Positions 1 through 5,442 of a stretch of 8,051 bases of DNA are shown here, piece after piece. The stretch is from Candidatus Aenigmatarchaeota archaeon. GTDB lineage: Archaea; Aenigmatarchaeota; Aenigmatarchaeia; QMZP01; QMZT01. The stretch spans positions 1-8,051 of the forward strand of contig DAOWAL010000055.1 in assembly GCA_030634615.1 (NCBI GenBank), given 5' to 3'. Every line of letters starts with the position of its first letter. The first letter of the stretch is position 1. A program made the position numbers and the translations under genes. Under the pieces are notes generated by a model. That model was not told the origin of the DNA and searched no databases. It was given only the letters and a program-made list of their open reading frames with translations.

Positions 1-2
1 AA

Positions 3-1187
3 AATCTCAAGAAGGTATACGATGTGTTGGTCGGGTGTTGAGGATCTACAGGTTCAGGTGTTGCAAAATTCTGTGCAGAAGAAGGCTTAAGTGTTCTCGC
101 TGTTGAAAAAAGGCAGGATATAGGTTCCCCAAAAAGATGCGGTGAAGGTCTTTCAGCGGCGGCAATAGAAAGAATGGGAATAGAAATTCCCGATTCATTA
201 AAAACAAGAGCAATAAACGGAGCGACCATATACACTCCAAATGGTAATAGTGTTAATGTTGATTTTAACGGACCTGCTGGCTGGGTAATAGAAAGGAAAA
301 TGCTCGATAAATATCTTGCAAAACTGGCAGCAAAAGCAGGTGCCAAGATTATTGTAAAAACAAATGTTTACGATGTGAAAAAAGGCGATAACTGCATGAT
401 CGTCAAAATGAAGCACAGAGGAGAAACATTTGAAATAAAAGCAAAAGTTCTGGTTGCATGCGATGGTGTTGAATCAAGAATAGCACGAATGGTTGGAATA
501 AACACAACACTTAAACTTGAAGACATATGTTCATGCGCACAATTTGAGATGACCGGAATAGAAATAGATTCAAGAATGCTCGAGCTTTATATCGGAAATG
601 AAATTGCACCAGGCGGTTATATATGGATATTCCCAAAAGGTCCGGACAGTGCAAATGTCGGGATTGGTATAAGAAAACCATTCGCTAAAAAGTCCGCGTT
701 GACATATCTCGAAAAATTCATAAAAACCAACGAAAAACTCAAAAACGGTTCTATCATTGAAGCAAACGCGGGCGGTGTTCCTGTCGGTGGATTCCTTGAA
801 ACAATGGTGGATGATAATTTTATAATAGCAGGTGATGCTGCAAGACAAGTAAATCCAATACACGGCGGAGGAATATCCGAAGGTTTTGTATCCGGAATGC
901 TGGTAGCAAAAATCATAGCAAAGGCCAAAGAGAAAAACGATTTTTCTAAAAAAGTACTTTCGGAATACGACAAAAAATGGAACGATGGACGTGGCAAAAA
1001 ACTTAAAAAAGTGTTAAAACTTAGGCATCTCGAAGAGAGGCTAACGGATCAGGAAATGAACTGGCTTTCAGAATACATTAAAGGTGAAGAAATTATAAAT
1101 CTTGCAAAAGCGTCGGGATTCAAGAAATTGGCGTTCCTGCTTATGAAAAAACCAAGACTCATAGGTATTGCAAGAAAACTCATGTAA
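3..1187 (+). CDS. Geranylgeranyl reductase family FAD-dependent oxidoreductase, 5'-partial, in-frame TGA near its N-terminus
   Basis: This flavoprotein belongs to the family that saturates the isoprenoid chains of archaeal membrane lipids (digeranylgeranylglycerophospholipid reductase and relatives). Visible motifs are an N-terminal beta strand KKVYDVLV (nt 9-32), the GSTGSG half of the dinucleotide loop (42-59), PKRCGEGLS (129-155), a CDG motif (459-467), the family signature YIWIFPKGPDSANVGIG (618-668) and the FAD-contacting GDAARQVNPIHGGG (831-872). Counted from codon 3 the product is about 394 residues, which fits the family's usual length of about 390-400. The first in-frame ATG is at 174, but starting there would drop the whole FAD-binding loop, so it is not the real start; the true start lies at or before the left edge. 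An in-frame TGA at 39-41 interrupts the expected GxGxxG. It is either a local base error or an inactivating mutation. The function call is confident; the exact substrate is not known from sequence. Confidence 0.88.
39..41 (+). other. In-frame TGA inside the GxGxxG FAD-binding loop
   Basis: The frame reads KKVYDVLV-G-C-stop-GSTGSG, where the family has a hydrophobic strand followed by GxGxxG. Three successive codons (33-41) are wrong while both flanks are normal. This fits a pair of compensating small indels or an error cluster close to the window edge. It could also be a true pseudogene mutation. Confidence 0.6.
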
Positions 1188-1193
1188 TTTTAA

Positions 1194-1201
1194 TTTATAA
1201 A
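1194..1201 (+). promoter_or_regulatory. TATA box for the DUF2391-like gene
   Basis: TTTATAAA lies just after the stop of the preceding gene. Archaeal initiation about 25-28 nt downstream would fall near 1222-1225, at the GGTGA of 1224-1228. This would give a leaderless GTG at 1225 or a roughly 55-nt leader to ATG 1280. It is a pattern call only. Confidence 0.5.
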
Positions 1202-1224
1202 ATAATAATTCAACTATACATCTG

Positions 1225-1332
1225 GTGAAACCTAGAATGAAGAATAGCGACGATTTAGAACCCCCATCGGTGACTTCATATGGCAATGAAAAAAACACAG
1301 AATGGACGAGGAAGATTTATTTCTTTAGCTAA
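1225..1332 (+). other. Short upstream frame overlapping the DUF2391-like start (possible frameshifted true N-terminus or uORF)
   Basis: GTG 1225 and ATG 1237 open a frame that runs to TAA at 1330-1332 (35 codons from the GTG, 31 from the ATG). It overlaps the next gene's start in a different frame. GTG 1225 sits at the leaderless distance from the TATA box, and GGTGA (1224-1228) is spaced like a ribosome-binding site for ATG 1237. The peptide begins MKNSDDLEPPSV and ends EWTRKIYFFS, which looks like ordinary coding sequence. It would flow into the downstream protein (LAKKIRPEKFELDD) with a single +1 shift near 1310-1330. It may be the genuine N-terminus separated by a base error, a regulatory uORF, or chance. 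Confidence 0.35.
1269..1273 (+). promoter_or_regulatory. Ribosome-binding site supporting ATG 1280
   Basis: GGTGA, complementary to the TCACC of the archaeal 16S 3' tail, lies 6 nt before ATG 1280. It is the main argument that 1280 is a genuine start rather than an artefact of a frameshift. Confidence 0.45.
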
Positions 1333-1762
1333 AAAAATAAGACCTGAAAAGTTCGAGCTTGACGATGTCGCCCAGCAAATATTCGGTTCTGTGCTTTTTG
1401 CGGCACCACTCTCTGTCACAGAAGAGGTGTGGATGCTTGCACATGAAATGAACGCTATTAGGCTTATTGTTCTTGTTTTGTTGTCAATTGCCGTTGTCGC
1501 AATCATTATATACTATACAAAATTCCAGAAAGTTGCTAAAGAATCAATTGGCGGTGAATTCGATACGCACATTCTTGGTAGAACTTATATACCAAAGAGG
1601 CTTGTTTCTCTTTTCATAGTATCGTACGGTATGACATGGTTTATACTATGGTTATTTGGAATAACAGCACATGTTGGAGACGCTGCTTGGTCATTTAACA
1701 TATTCATATTTGTTTCATTCTTTGCATCAATAGGTGCAGCAACAGCGGACATATTAAGATAG
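1280..1762 (+). CDS. Small integral membrane protein, DUF2391-like
   Basis: This 160-residue protein has a basic N-terminus (1-22) and an amphipathic to hydrophobic stretch VAQQIFGSVLFAAPLSVTEEVW (about 30-51). Clear membrane segments follow at about 59-79, 107-130 and 138-157. The DDVAQQIFGS and PLSVTEEVW stretches resemble, from memory, the DUF2391 family of putative integral membrane proteins, whose function is unknown. No catalytic or binding motif is evident. ATG 1280 is chosen because GGTGA sits 6 nt upstream and a TGA (1271-1273) blocks any in-frame extension. However, an upstream frame (1225-1332) may encode the true N-terminus if a +1 shift has occurred. The next gene begins 31 nt downstream with its own TATA box, so co-transcription is not required. 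Confidence 0.7.
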   Translation: MAMKKTQNGRGRFISLAKKIRPEKFELDDVAQQIFGSVLFAAPLSVTEEVWMLAHEMNAIRLIVLVLLSIAVVAIIIYYTKFQKVAKESIGGEFDTHILGRTYIPKRLVSLFIVSYGMTWFILWLFGITAHVGDAAWSFNIFIFVSFFASIGAATADILR

Positions 1763-1763
1763 A

Positions 1764-1771
1764 TTTTAAAT
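1764..1771 (+). promoter_or_regulatory. TATA box for the zinc-ribbon/Hsp20 gene
   Basis: TTTTAAAT is centred about 26-27 nt before ATG 1794. That spacing places initiation at or next to the start codon, so the transcript is probably leaderless. No ribosome-binding site is seen between the two. Confidence 0.6.
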
Positions 1772-1793
1772 AGGTTTAGTGTTATTGATAATC

Positions 1794-2408
1794 ATGAGAT
1801 GCCAAAAATGTGGATCTGATACTCATAGCAAATGGAAGTTTTGCCCAATGTGCGGATTTACTCTTAAAAAAAGAAGCTTATTTGGCAGTATATTTGAGAG
1901 GATGAACAGAGAAATGAAAATGGTAGATAATGAAGTGAGCAGAATGGGAAATATAATGAATAGTTCTAGAATGATAACTGGTCCAGTAAACAGTAAGGGC
2001 TTTTCAATAAGAATCTCATCTATCGGCAACAAACAGCCAAAAGTTTCCATAAAGACATTCGGTGATGTGAAAAGGAAGGAAGCCGAAAGACAAATCAATC
2101 CATTATCGATAACAGAAGAAGGGTTTACTGTTAATCACAAGGAATCGCCTGTAAAGAAAATACGACTAGAAAATGTACATGATCCGGAATCTTCAGTAAA
2201 GAAATTGGACGGGAAGATAGTAGCTGAAATAAAGCTACCAGGTGTAGAAAACTTAGAGGACATTTCAATAGAAAACCTAGAAAATTCAATTGAAATAAAG
2301 GCAGTTGCCGGTAAAAATTCATATTTTAAAATAATAACAAAGCCAAGTGGAGCAACAATTGCTAGTAAAGATTTTGAAAATGGTAAGCTAAAACTTGAAA
2401 TAGCTTAA
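1794..2408 (+). CDS. Zinc-ribbon protein with C-terminal Hsp20/alpha-crystallin-like domain
   Basis: This 204-residue protein opens with a zinc ribbon: C3-x2-C6 and C17-x2-C20. A basic, Met-rich helical stretch (about 25-60) follows. The segment at 70-92 (GFSIRISSIGNKQPKVSIKT and on) matches the strand pattern that precedes the core of many archaeal small heat-shock-like proteins. An alpha-crystallin-like half-sandwich closes the protein: IVAEIKLPGVE (142-152), IEIKA (166-170), FKIITKP (178-184) and GKLKLEI (197-203). The protein ends on the last strand, so the C-terminal I-x-I tail that Hsp20 oligomers use to dock is missing. A chaperone or protein-binding role is inferred from the fold; the ribbon may bind nucleic acid or protein. 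ATG 1794 is preferred over GTG 1779 because it begins right at the ribbon and sits at leaderless distance from the TATA box. Confidence 0.8.
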   Translation: MRCQKCGSDTHSKWKFCPMCGFTLKKRSLFGSIFERMNREMKMVDNEVSRMGNIMNSSRMITGPVNSKGFSIRISSIGNKQPKVSIKTFGDVKRKEAERQINPLSITEEGFTVNHKESPVKKIRLENVHDPESSVKKLDGKIVAEIKLPGVENLEDISIENLENSIEIKAVAGKNSYFKIITKPSGATIASKDFENGKLKLEIA

Positions 2409-2432
2409 ATTAAACAAACCATAATTTCAGGA

Positions 2433-2440
2433 TTTATATT
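2433..2440 (+). promoter_or_regulatory. TATA box for the T2SF operon
   Basis: TTTATATT is centred about 26-27 nt before GTG 2463, giving a leaderless start. The ATG at 2461 is followed at once by TGA and cannot be used. The sequence downstream of the box resembles that upstream of the pilin gene (see findings). Confidence 0.6.
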
Positions 2441-2462
2441 CAGTCTTGACCAATATTTCTAT

Positions 2463-3356
2463 GTGAATAAGAAAATTCCATTCTTACCAATGCCATACAA
2501 ACATGTGAAGAAGGCAACGAATCACTTCTTAGGTATAGGTGAAAGTCTATCAAAGATATTTCCGGATTTGGATTTTGACCTACAACAATCTGGTTTTGAA
2601 ATATCAGCAAGAAGATGGATGGCAATTGGTGTTTTTGCATTCATGTTCTACTTTTTTGTAATATTCATAGCACTTTTTGTTGTAACAGTAGCCGCAAAAA
2701 TTGAAATTATAAGAGCACTCGGCGTCTCAGTACTAGCAGGTCTTGGTCTCGGATGCGGAAGTTTCATGTTTCTCAGTTTCTATCCAAAACTAACTGCGCA
2801 AAAGAAAGTAAAAAGCGTGGAAAAAAATCTTCCATATGTTCTTCATCATATACTTGTGGAAGTAAGAGCGGGTGTTCCGTTATACGATACATTAGTATCT
2901 ATTGCGAAAGGAAACTATGGTATACTTTCAAAAGAAATGAGAAGAGTTGTAAACGAGATAAATACCGGAAAATCCGAGGCTGAAGCTCTTGAGAAAATAA
3001 CAAGAGAAACACCATCGTTCTACTTCAGAAGGGTTATGTGGCAGATGATAAATGCCCTGAAGTCGGGAGCAGACATAGGAGCAACAATGAAAGAAATAGT
3101 GGACAATTTAGCAATAGAGCAAAGAGTTGCAATAAAAAAATACGGATCGCAATTAAATCCGCTTGCTCTCATATACATGCTTTTTGCTGTAATTTTCCCA
3201 ACCCTTGGAATAACGTTCCTTTTGATATTGACATCATTTACAGGCATTGGATTTCAGCTGGAACTTGTACTTGGTGGTATATTAGGAGTTGTTATACTTT
3301 TCCAGGTAATGTTCATAGGACTGATTAAATCGAGGAGACCGGCAGGTATAGATTAA
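2463..3356 (+). CDS. Type II secretion/type IV pilus platform protein, T2SF family (TadC/FlaJ-like), first of pair
   Basis: This 297-residue polytopic platform protein of an archaeal type IV filament system would sit in the cell membrane and couple the assembly ATPase to pilin insertion. A roughly 50-residue cytoplasmic N-terminus is followed by membrane segments at about 52-78 and 85-107. The cytoplasmic helical T2SF domain (about 118-230) contains LPYVLHHILVEVRAGVPLYD and SGADIGATMKEI. Two more membrane segments lie at about 231-256 and 265-288, and the tail is basic. The order TM-TM-F domain-TM-TM is that of TadC-like proteins. GTG is used as start because it lies at leaderless distance from a TATA box and the overlapping ATG 2461 is immediately terminated. 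The second T2SF gene begins 9 nt after the stop, so the two form an operon. The partner ATPase is not in the window. Confidence 0.88.
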   Translation: MNKKIPFLPMPYKHVKKATNHFLGIGESLSKIFPDLDFDLQQSGFEISARRWMAIGVFAFMFYFFVIFIALFVVTVAAKIEIIRALGVSVLAGLGLGCGSFMFLSFYPKLTAQKKVKSVEKNLPYVLHHILVEVRAGVPLYDTLVSIAKGNYGILSKEMRRVVNEINTGKSEAEALEKITRETPSFYFRRVMWQMINALKSGADIGATMKEIVDNLAIEQRVAIKKYGSQLNPLALIYMLFAVIFPTLGITFLLILTSFTGIGFQLELVLGGILGVVILFQVMFIGLIKSRRPAGID

Positions 3357-3360
3357 GGTG
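3356..3360 (+). promoter_or_regulatory. Ribosome-binding site of the second T2SF gene
   Basis: AGGTG, whose first base is the last base of the upstream stop codon, lies 5 nt before ATG 3366. This supports the start and translation from the same mRNA as the first T2SF gene. Confidence 0.6.
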
Positions 3361-3365
3361 TTTAC

Positions 3366-4316
3366 ATGATTTACAGATTTTTTCCGAGATCATACAGAGA
3401 AAGTGTCAGAGCTAGATTGAAAATGGCGGGGATGAAGACAACGAATGAAAAATTCATCAACAACGCAGTCATAATAAGCCTCATAATCGCAGCAGTCATT
3501 ACAATAATTGTAAAGATTCAACCATTGTTTGTTTTTACCGGTTCATTTGGTGCAGCGTTTTTCTTTATGAATGCATATATCACGCTTGTAATTGATAAAA
3601 GAAAACTTTTTGTAGAAACCGTGCTACCAGATGCACTTGAACTAATGGCAGCCAACATAAGAGCGGGGTTTATACCAAGCAAAGCACTTCTCCTTAGCGC
3701 AAGAGACGAATTTGGTCCACTCGCAGAAGCTATACGAAATTCCGGAAAAGAGATAATGACAGGAAAGTCATTGACAGAGGGGATGATGGAAATCCCAAAA
3801 TACATAAAATCAGAAATACTCGAAAGAGCGATAATTCTTATAAGTGAAGGAGCAACATCAGGTGGACAACTTGTTTCACTTCTAGAAGAAAATGCGATAG
3901 ATATCAGAAGAAGGCAGGCAATGGAAAAGGAAGTAAAGGCAAACATTATAATGTATGGTATATTCATAGTTTTTGCAGGTGTGCTTGGCGCACCAGTTCT
4001 TTACGCATTATCGCTTTATTTAATATCAACTCTAACAGCACTAGGCGGATCGGAAATATCATCAGCAGATGTTATGTCAAGCGGTGTTCCTTTTTTCAAA
4101 GGCGGTGTTGAAATTTCACCGGATTTCTTGTTTATTTTTTCCATTGTATCGATAATCGTAACAACGTTTTTCTCAGGTATTATAATAGGTCTTATAGACA
4201 GTGGGAAAGAAAAGGGCGGAATAAAATATATTCCAATATTCATGATAATTGGAATATCTGTTTTTCTTATAGCAAATTTTGTTATAGGCAGCATGTTCTC
4301 AGCTTTCATGCCATGA
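3366..4316 (+). CDS. Type II secretion/type IV pilus platform protein, T2SF family (TadC/FlaJ-like), second of pair
   Basis: This 316-residue protein is the second T2SF homologue. Membrane segments lie at about 33-49 and 54-75. The cytoplasmic F domain (about 80-190) includes the helix LPDALELMAANIRAGFIPSK and EGATSGGQLVSLLEENAID. It is followed by a membrane span at about 192-220, a polar loop (about 222-250), and further spans at about 252-276 and 289-311. It therefore carries one more C-terminal span than its neighbour. The pair probably acts together as a heteromeric platform, as seen for tandem TadB/TadC-type genes, but this is inference. It is translated from AGGTG 5 nt upstream, 9 nt after the previous stop. 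The pilin gene follows after 54 nt with a separate promoter. Confidence 0.88.
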   Translation: MIYRFFPRSYRESVRARLKMAGMKTTNEKFINNAVIISLIIAAVITIIVKIQPLFVFTGSFGAAFFFMNAYITLVIDKRKLFVETVLPDALELMAANIRAGFIPSKALLLSARDEFGPLAEAIRNSGKEIMTGKSLTEGMMEIPKYIKSEILERAIILISEGATSGGQLVSLLEENAIDIRRRQAMEKEVKANIIMYGIFIVFAGVLGAPVLYALSLYLISTLTALGGSEISSADVMSSGVPFFKGGVEISPDFLFIFSIVSIIVTTFFSGIIIGLIDSGKEKGGIKYIPIFMIIGISVFLIANFVIGSMFSAFMP

Positions 4317-4331
4317 CACAATTCAATAATA

Positions 4332-4339
4332 TATATATA
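4332..4339 (+). promoter_or_regulatory. TATA box for the pilin gene
   Basis: TATATATA within an alternating AT run. Initiation about 25-27 nt downstream would be near 4361, at the GTGATC ribosome-binding site, leaving a leader of about 10 nt. Confidence 0.5.
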
Positions 4340-4360
4340 CAGGACTGAACCAAATATAAA

Positions 4361-4366
4361 GTGATC
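4361..4366 (+). promoter_or_regulatory. Ribosome-binding site of the pilin gene
   Basis: GTGATC is complementary to the GATCAC near the 3' end of archaeal 16S rRNA and stands 4 nt before ATG 4371. Confidence 0.55.
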
Positions 4367-4370
4367 AAAT

Positions 4371-4871
4371 ATGAAGAGAAAAGGACAATCAGCAATGGAG
4401 TATTTGATGACGTATGGTTGGGCTATACTAATAGTTATAATAGTAGCAGCGGCATTGTACGCTCTTGGAGTATTCAATCCAGCAACATTCACGGGATCTA
4501 CAGCTACAGGTTTCACCCAACTCGGAGCACCTAGCGACTGGGATTTAGCGGCAGGTACAGGAACATTCAAACTTAAACTTGCAAACAACAAAATGGCATC
4601 TCAGGTCACTATAAAAACATTAAAAGCATTACTCAAAGGTGGTTCCGAATACACATTCAACACGACTAACTGCACAGGTGACGACAACTTTATGTTGATC
4701 GGACCAGGTGGTTCAGTAGACATAGACACACACTGTACAAACTTAGTATATAATTTAACATACACAGGTCTTAGCTCTGGAACAAGTTACTCTGTTGAGG
4801 TAGATGTGCTTTACAACTCAGGCGGTTACGATCACACAGATACAGGAACTGTCACAGGTGTTGTAAGTTAA
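4371..4871 (+). CDS. Pilin-like protein with class III (type IV prepilin) signal peptide
   Basis: This 166-residue prepilin has a short basic leader MKRKG, then QSAMEYLMTYGWAILIVIIV and a hydrophobic helix to about residue 35. The expected cleavage by the archaeal prepilin peptidase is after G5, which puts Q at +1 and the conserved Glu at +5. The mature chain is about 161 residues. The helix is followed by a Ser/Thr/Gly-rich, beta-type head with two cysteines (C101, C122) that could form a disulfide, and sequons at N97, N100 and N128 that could be glycosylated. The chain ends in a GTVTGVVS strand. It is placed just after the two T2SF genes, as expected for the major filament subunit or a minor pilin of the same machine. 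It has its own promoter and strong 3' terminator, which fits high, separate expression. Confidence 0.88.
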   Translation: MKRKGQSAMEYLMTYGWAILIVIIVAAALYALGVFNPATFTGSTATGFTQLGAPSDWDLAAGTGTFKLKLANNKMASQVTIKTLKALLKGGSEYTFNTTNCTGDDNFMLIGPGGSVDIDTHCTNLVYNLTYTGLSSGTSYSVEVDVLYNSGGYDHTDTGTVTGVVS

Positions 4872-4880
4872 GCGTCATGA

Positions 4881-4920
4881 AGGAATACTTTAGTATTTTT
4901 TTATTTTTCTTTATTTTTAT
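4881..4920 (+). terminator. Hairpin plus T-tract terminator after the pilin gene
   Basis: AATACT (4884-4889) and AGTATT (4892-4897) are perfect inverted repeats. The innermost T-A pair probably opens, giving a 5-bp stem and 4-nt loop. GG (4882-4883) can pair by wobble with the next TT. A T-rich run with several T5-T7 stretches (4896-4920) follows. Archaeal termination depends mainly on the T tracts, so this should end pilin transcripts before the Pth2 gene. Confidence 0.7.
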
Positions 4921-4953
4921 TTCGATTTAGCTATTGCTATATAGGTAAATAAT

Positions 4954-5295
4954 ATGTTTAAACAAGTAATTGTGGTAAGAAAAGACCTTAAAATGGATAA
5001 AGGAAAAACTGCAGCACAGGCAGCTCATGCTTCACTTGAGGCATACAAAAGGGCTGATGTAAAAGATGTCACTGAATGGGAAGCAGAGGGAATGAAAAAA
5101 ATAGTTGTAGGTGTAAAGGACATCAAGGAGCTTATGGCTATAAAAGACCGGGCAAAAAACCTCAATCTGCCATATTATGTGGTACGGGACGCTGGAAAAA
5201 CACAACTTAAATCGGGAACTGTCACAACATTGGGCATAGGTCCATCTCCAGATGAGAAGATTGATAGGATAACCCACAATCTAAAACTATTGTGA
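4954..5295 (+). CDS. pth2: Peptidyl-tRNA hydrolase, archaeal/eukaryotic type (Pth2)
   Basis: This 113-residue cytosolic enzyme cleaves the ester bond of peptidyl-tRNA released from stalled ribosomes, recycling tRNA. It has the full Pth2 domain with no extension: beta strand QVIVVRKDLKM (4-14), the GK-AAQAAHA motif (G17, K18, A20-A26, with H25), VVRDAGKTQ (76-84) and the closing GTVTTLGIGP (88-97). The length is the usual one for archaeal Pth2. The start is the first ATG, with no in-frame alternative needed; upstream lies an AT-rich stretch with CTATATAG at 4937-4944, which is close for a TATA box, so the promoter assignment is open. It is a housekeeping gene sitting between the pilin terminator and the Cys-rich gene, with no functional link to either. 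Confidence 0.95.
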   Translation: MFKQVIVVRKDLKMDKGKTAAQAAHASLEAYKRADVKDVTEWEAEGMKKIVVGVKDIKELMAIKDRAKNLNLPYYVVRDAGKTQLKSGTVTTLGIGPSPDEKIDRITHNLKLL

Positions 5296-5313
5296 TACTA
5301 CTTCTAATTATGA

Positions 5314-5326
5314 TTCCAGGCCGGAA
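5314..5326 (+). repeat. Short inverted repeat after pth2
   Basis: TTCC (5314-5317) and GGAA (5323-5326) flank AGGCC, giving a 4-bp stem and 5-nt loop. It is small, and is mentioned because it directly precedes the longer hairpin at 5328-5363. There is no T tract, so it does not look like a terminator on its own. Confidence 0.35.
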
Positions 5327-5327
5327 A

Positions 5328-5363
5328 ACATTGTTTGTGAATGGGGAAACCCAGATACAATGT
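5328..5363 (+). ncRNA. Candidate structured RNA: two-tier hairpin with GAAA tetraloop
   Basis: ACATTGT (5328-5334) pairs perfectly with ACAATGT (5357-5363). Inside, TGGG (5342-5345) pairs with CCCA (5350-5353) across GAAA, a GNRA-class tetraloop. The internal loop is asymmetric: 7 nt (5335-5341) against 3 nt (5354-5356). In an AT-rich intergenic stretch, 11 pairs with a stable tetraloop stand out. It could be the 3' end structure of the pth2 mRNA, a small RNA, or an element of the next gene's leader if transcription begins upstream of it. No known RNA family is recognised. Confidence 0.4.
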
Positions 5364-5383
5364 AAAATTTGGATAAGTAAGGG

Positions 5384-5391
5384 TTTTTAAA
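5384..5391 (+). promoter_or_regulatory. Candidate TATA box for the Cys-rich protein gene
   Basis: TTTTTAAA would place initiation near 5414, giving a leader of roughly 29 nt that includes the ribosome-binding site at 5430. A second candidate, ATAAATAT at 5413-5420, would place initiation next to ATG 5443 and leave the binding site unused. The first is therefore preferred. Confidence 0.4.
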
Positions 5392-5429
5392 GATTGCATT
5401 CAACGATTCCACATAAATATACTATTAAT

Positions 5430-5435
5430 AGGTGG
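5430..5435 (+). promoter_or_regulatory. Ribosome-binding site of the Cys-rich protein gene
   Basis: AGGTGG ends 7 nt before ATG 5443 and supports that start. The ATG at 5438 is in another frame and closes after seven codons. Confidence 0.6.
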
Positions 5436-5442
5436 TTATGAT

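Noticed and set aside
39..41. TGA read as Gly or selenocysteine (recoding)
   Set aside because: Only one such site is present, the flanking codons are also wrong for the motif, and the other long genes end normally or contain no in-frame TGA; a local error or mutation is simpler.
174..1187. ATG 174 as the true start of the reductase gene
   Set aside because: It would remove the FAD-binding loop and the CGEG motif, both readable upstream in the same frame.
2753..3328. Alternative-frame ORFs inside the first T2SF gene
   Set aside because: They are shadows fully inside a well-supported gene, with low-quality composition and no start signals.
3518..4591. Antisense ORFs across the second T2SF gene and the pilin
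   Set aside because: They mirror hydrophobic codons of real genes and cross the clear promoter and start of the pilin.
5296..5442. tRNA or box C/D or H/ACA RNA in the gap after pth2
   Set aside because: No cloverleaf, no paired C and D boxes, and no ACA tail at the right place after the stem; only a generic structured element can be claimed.
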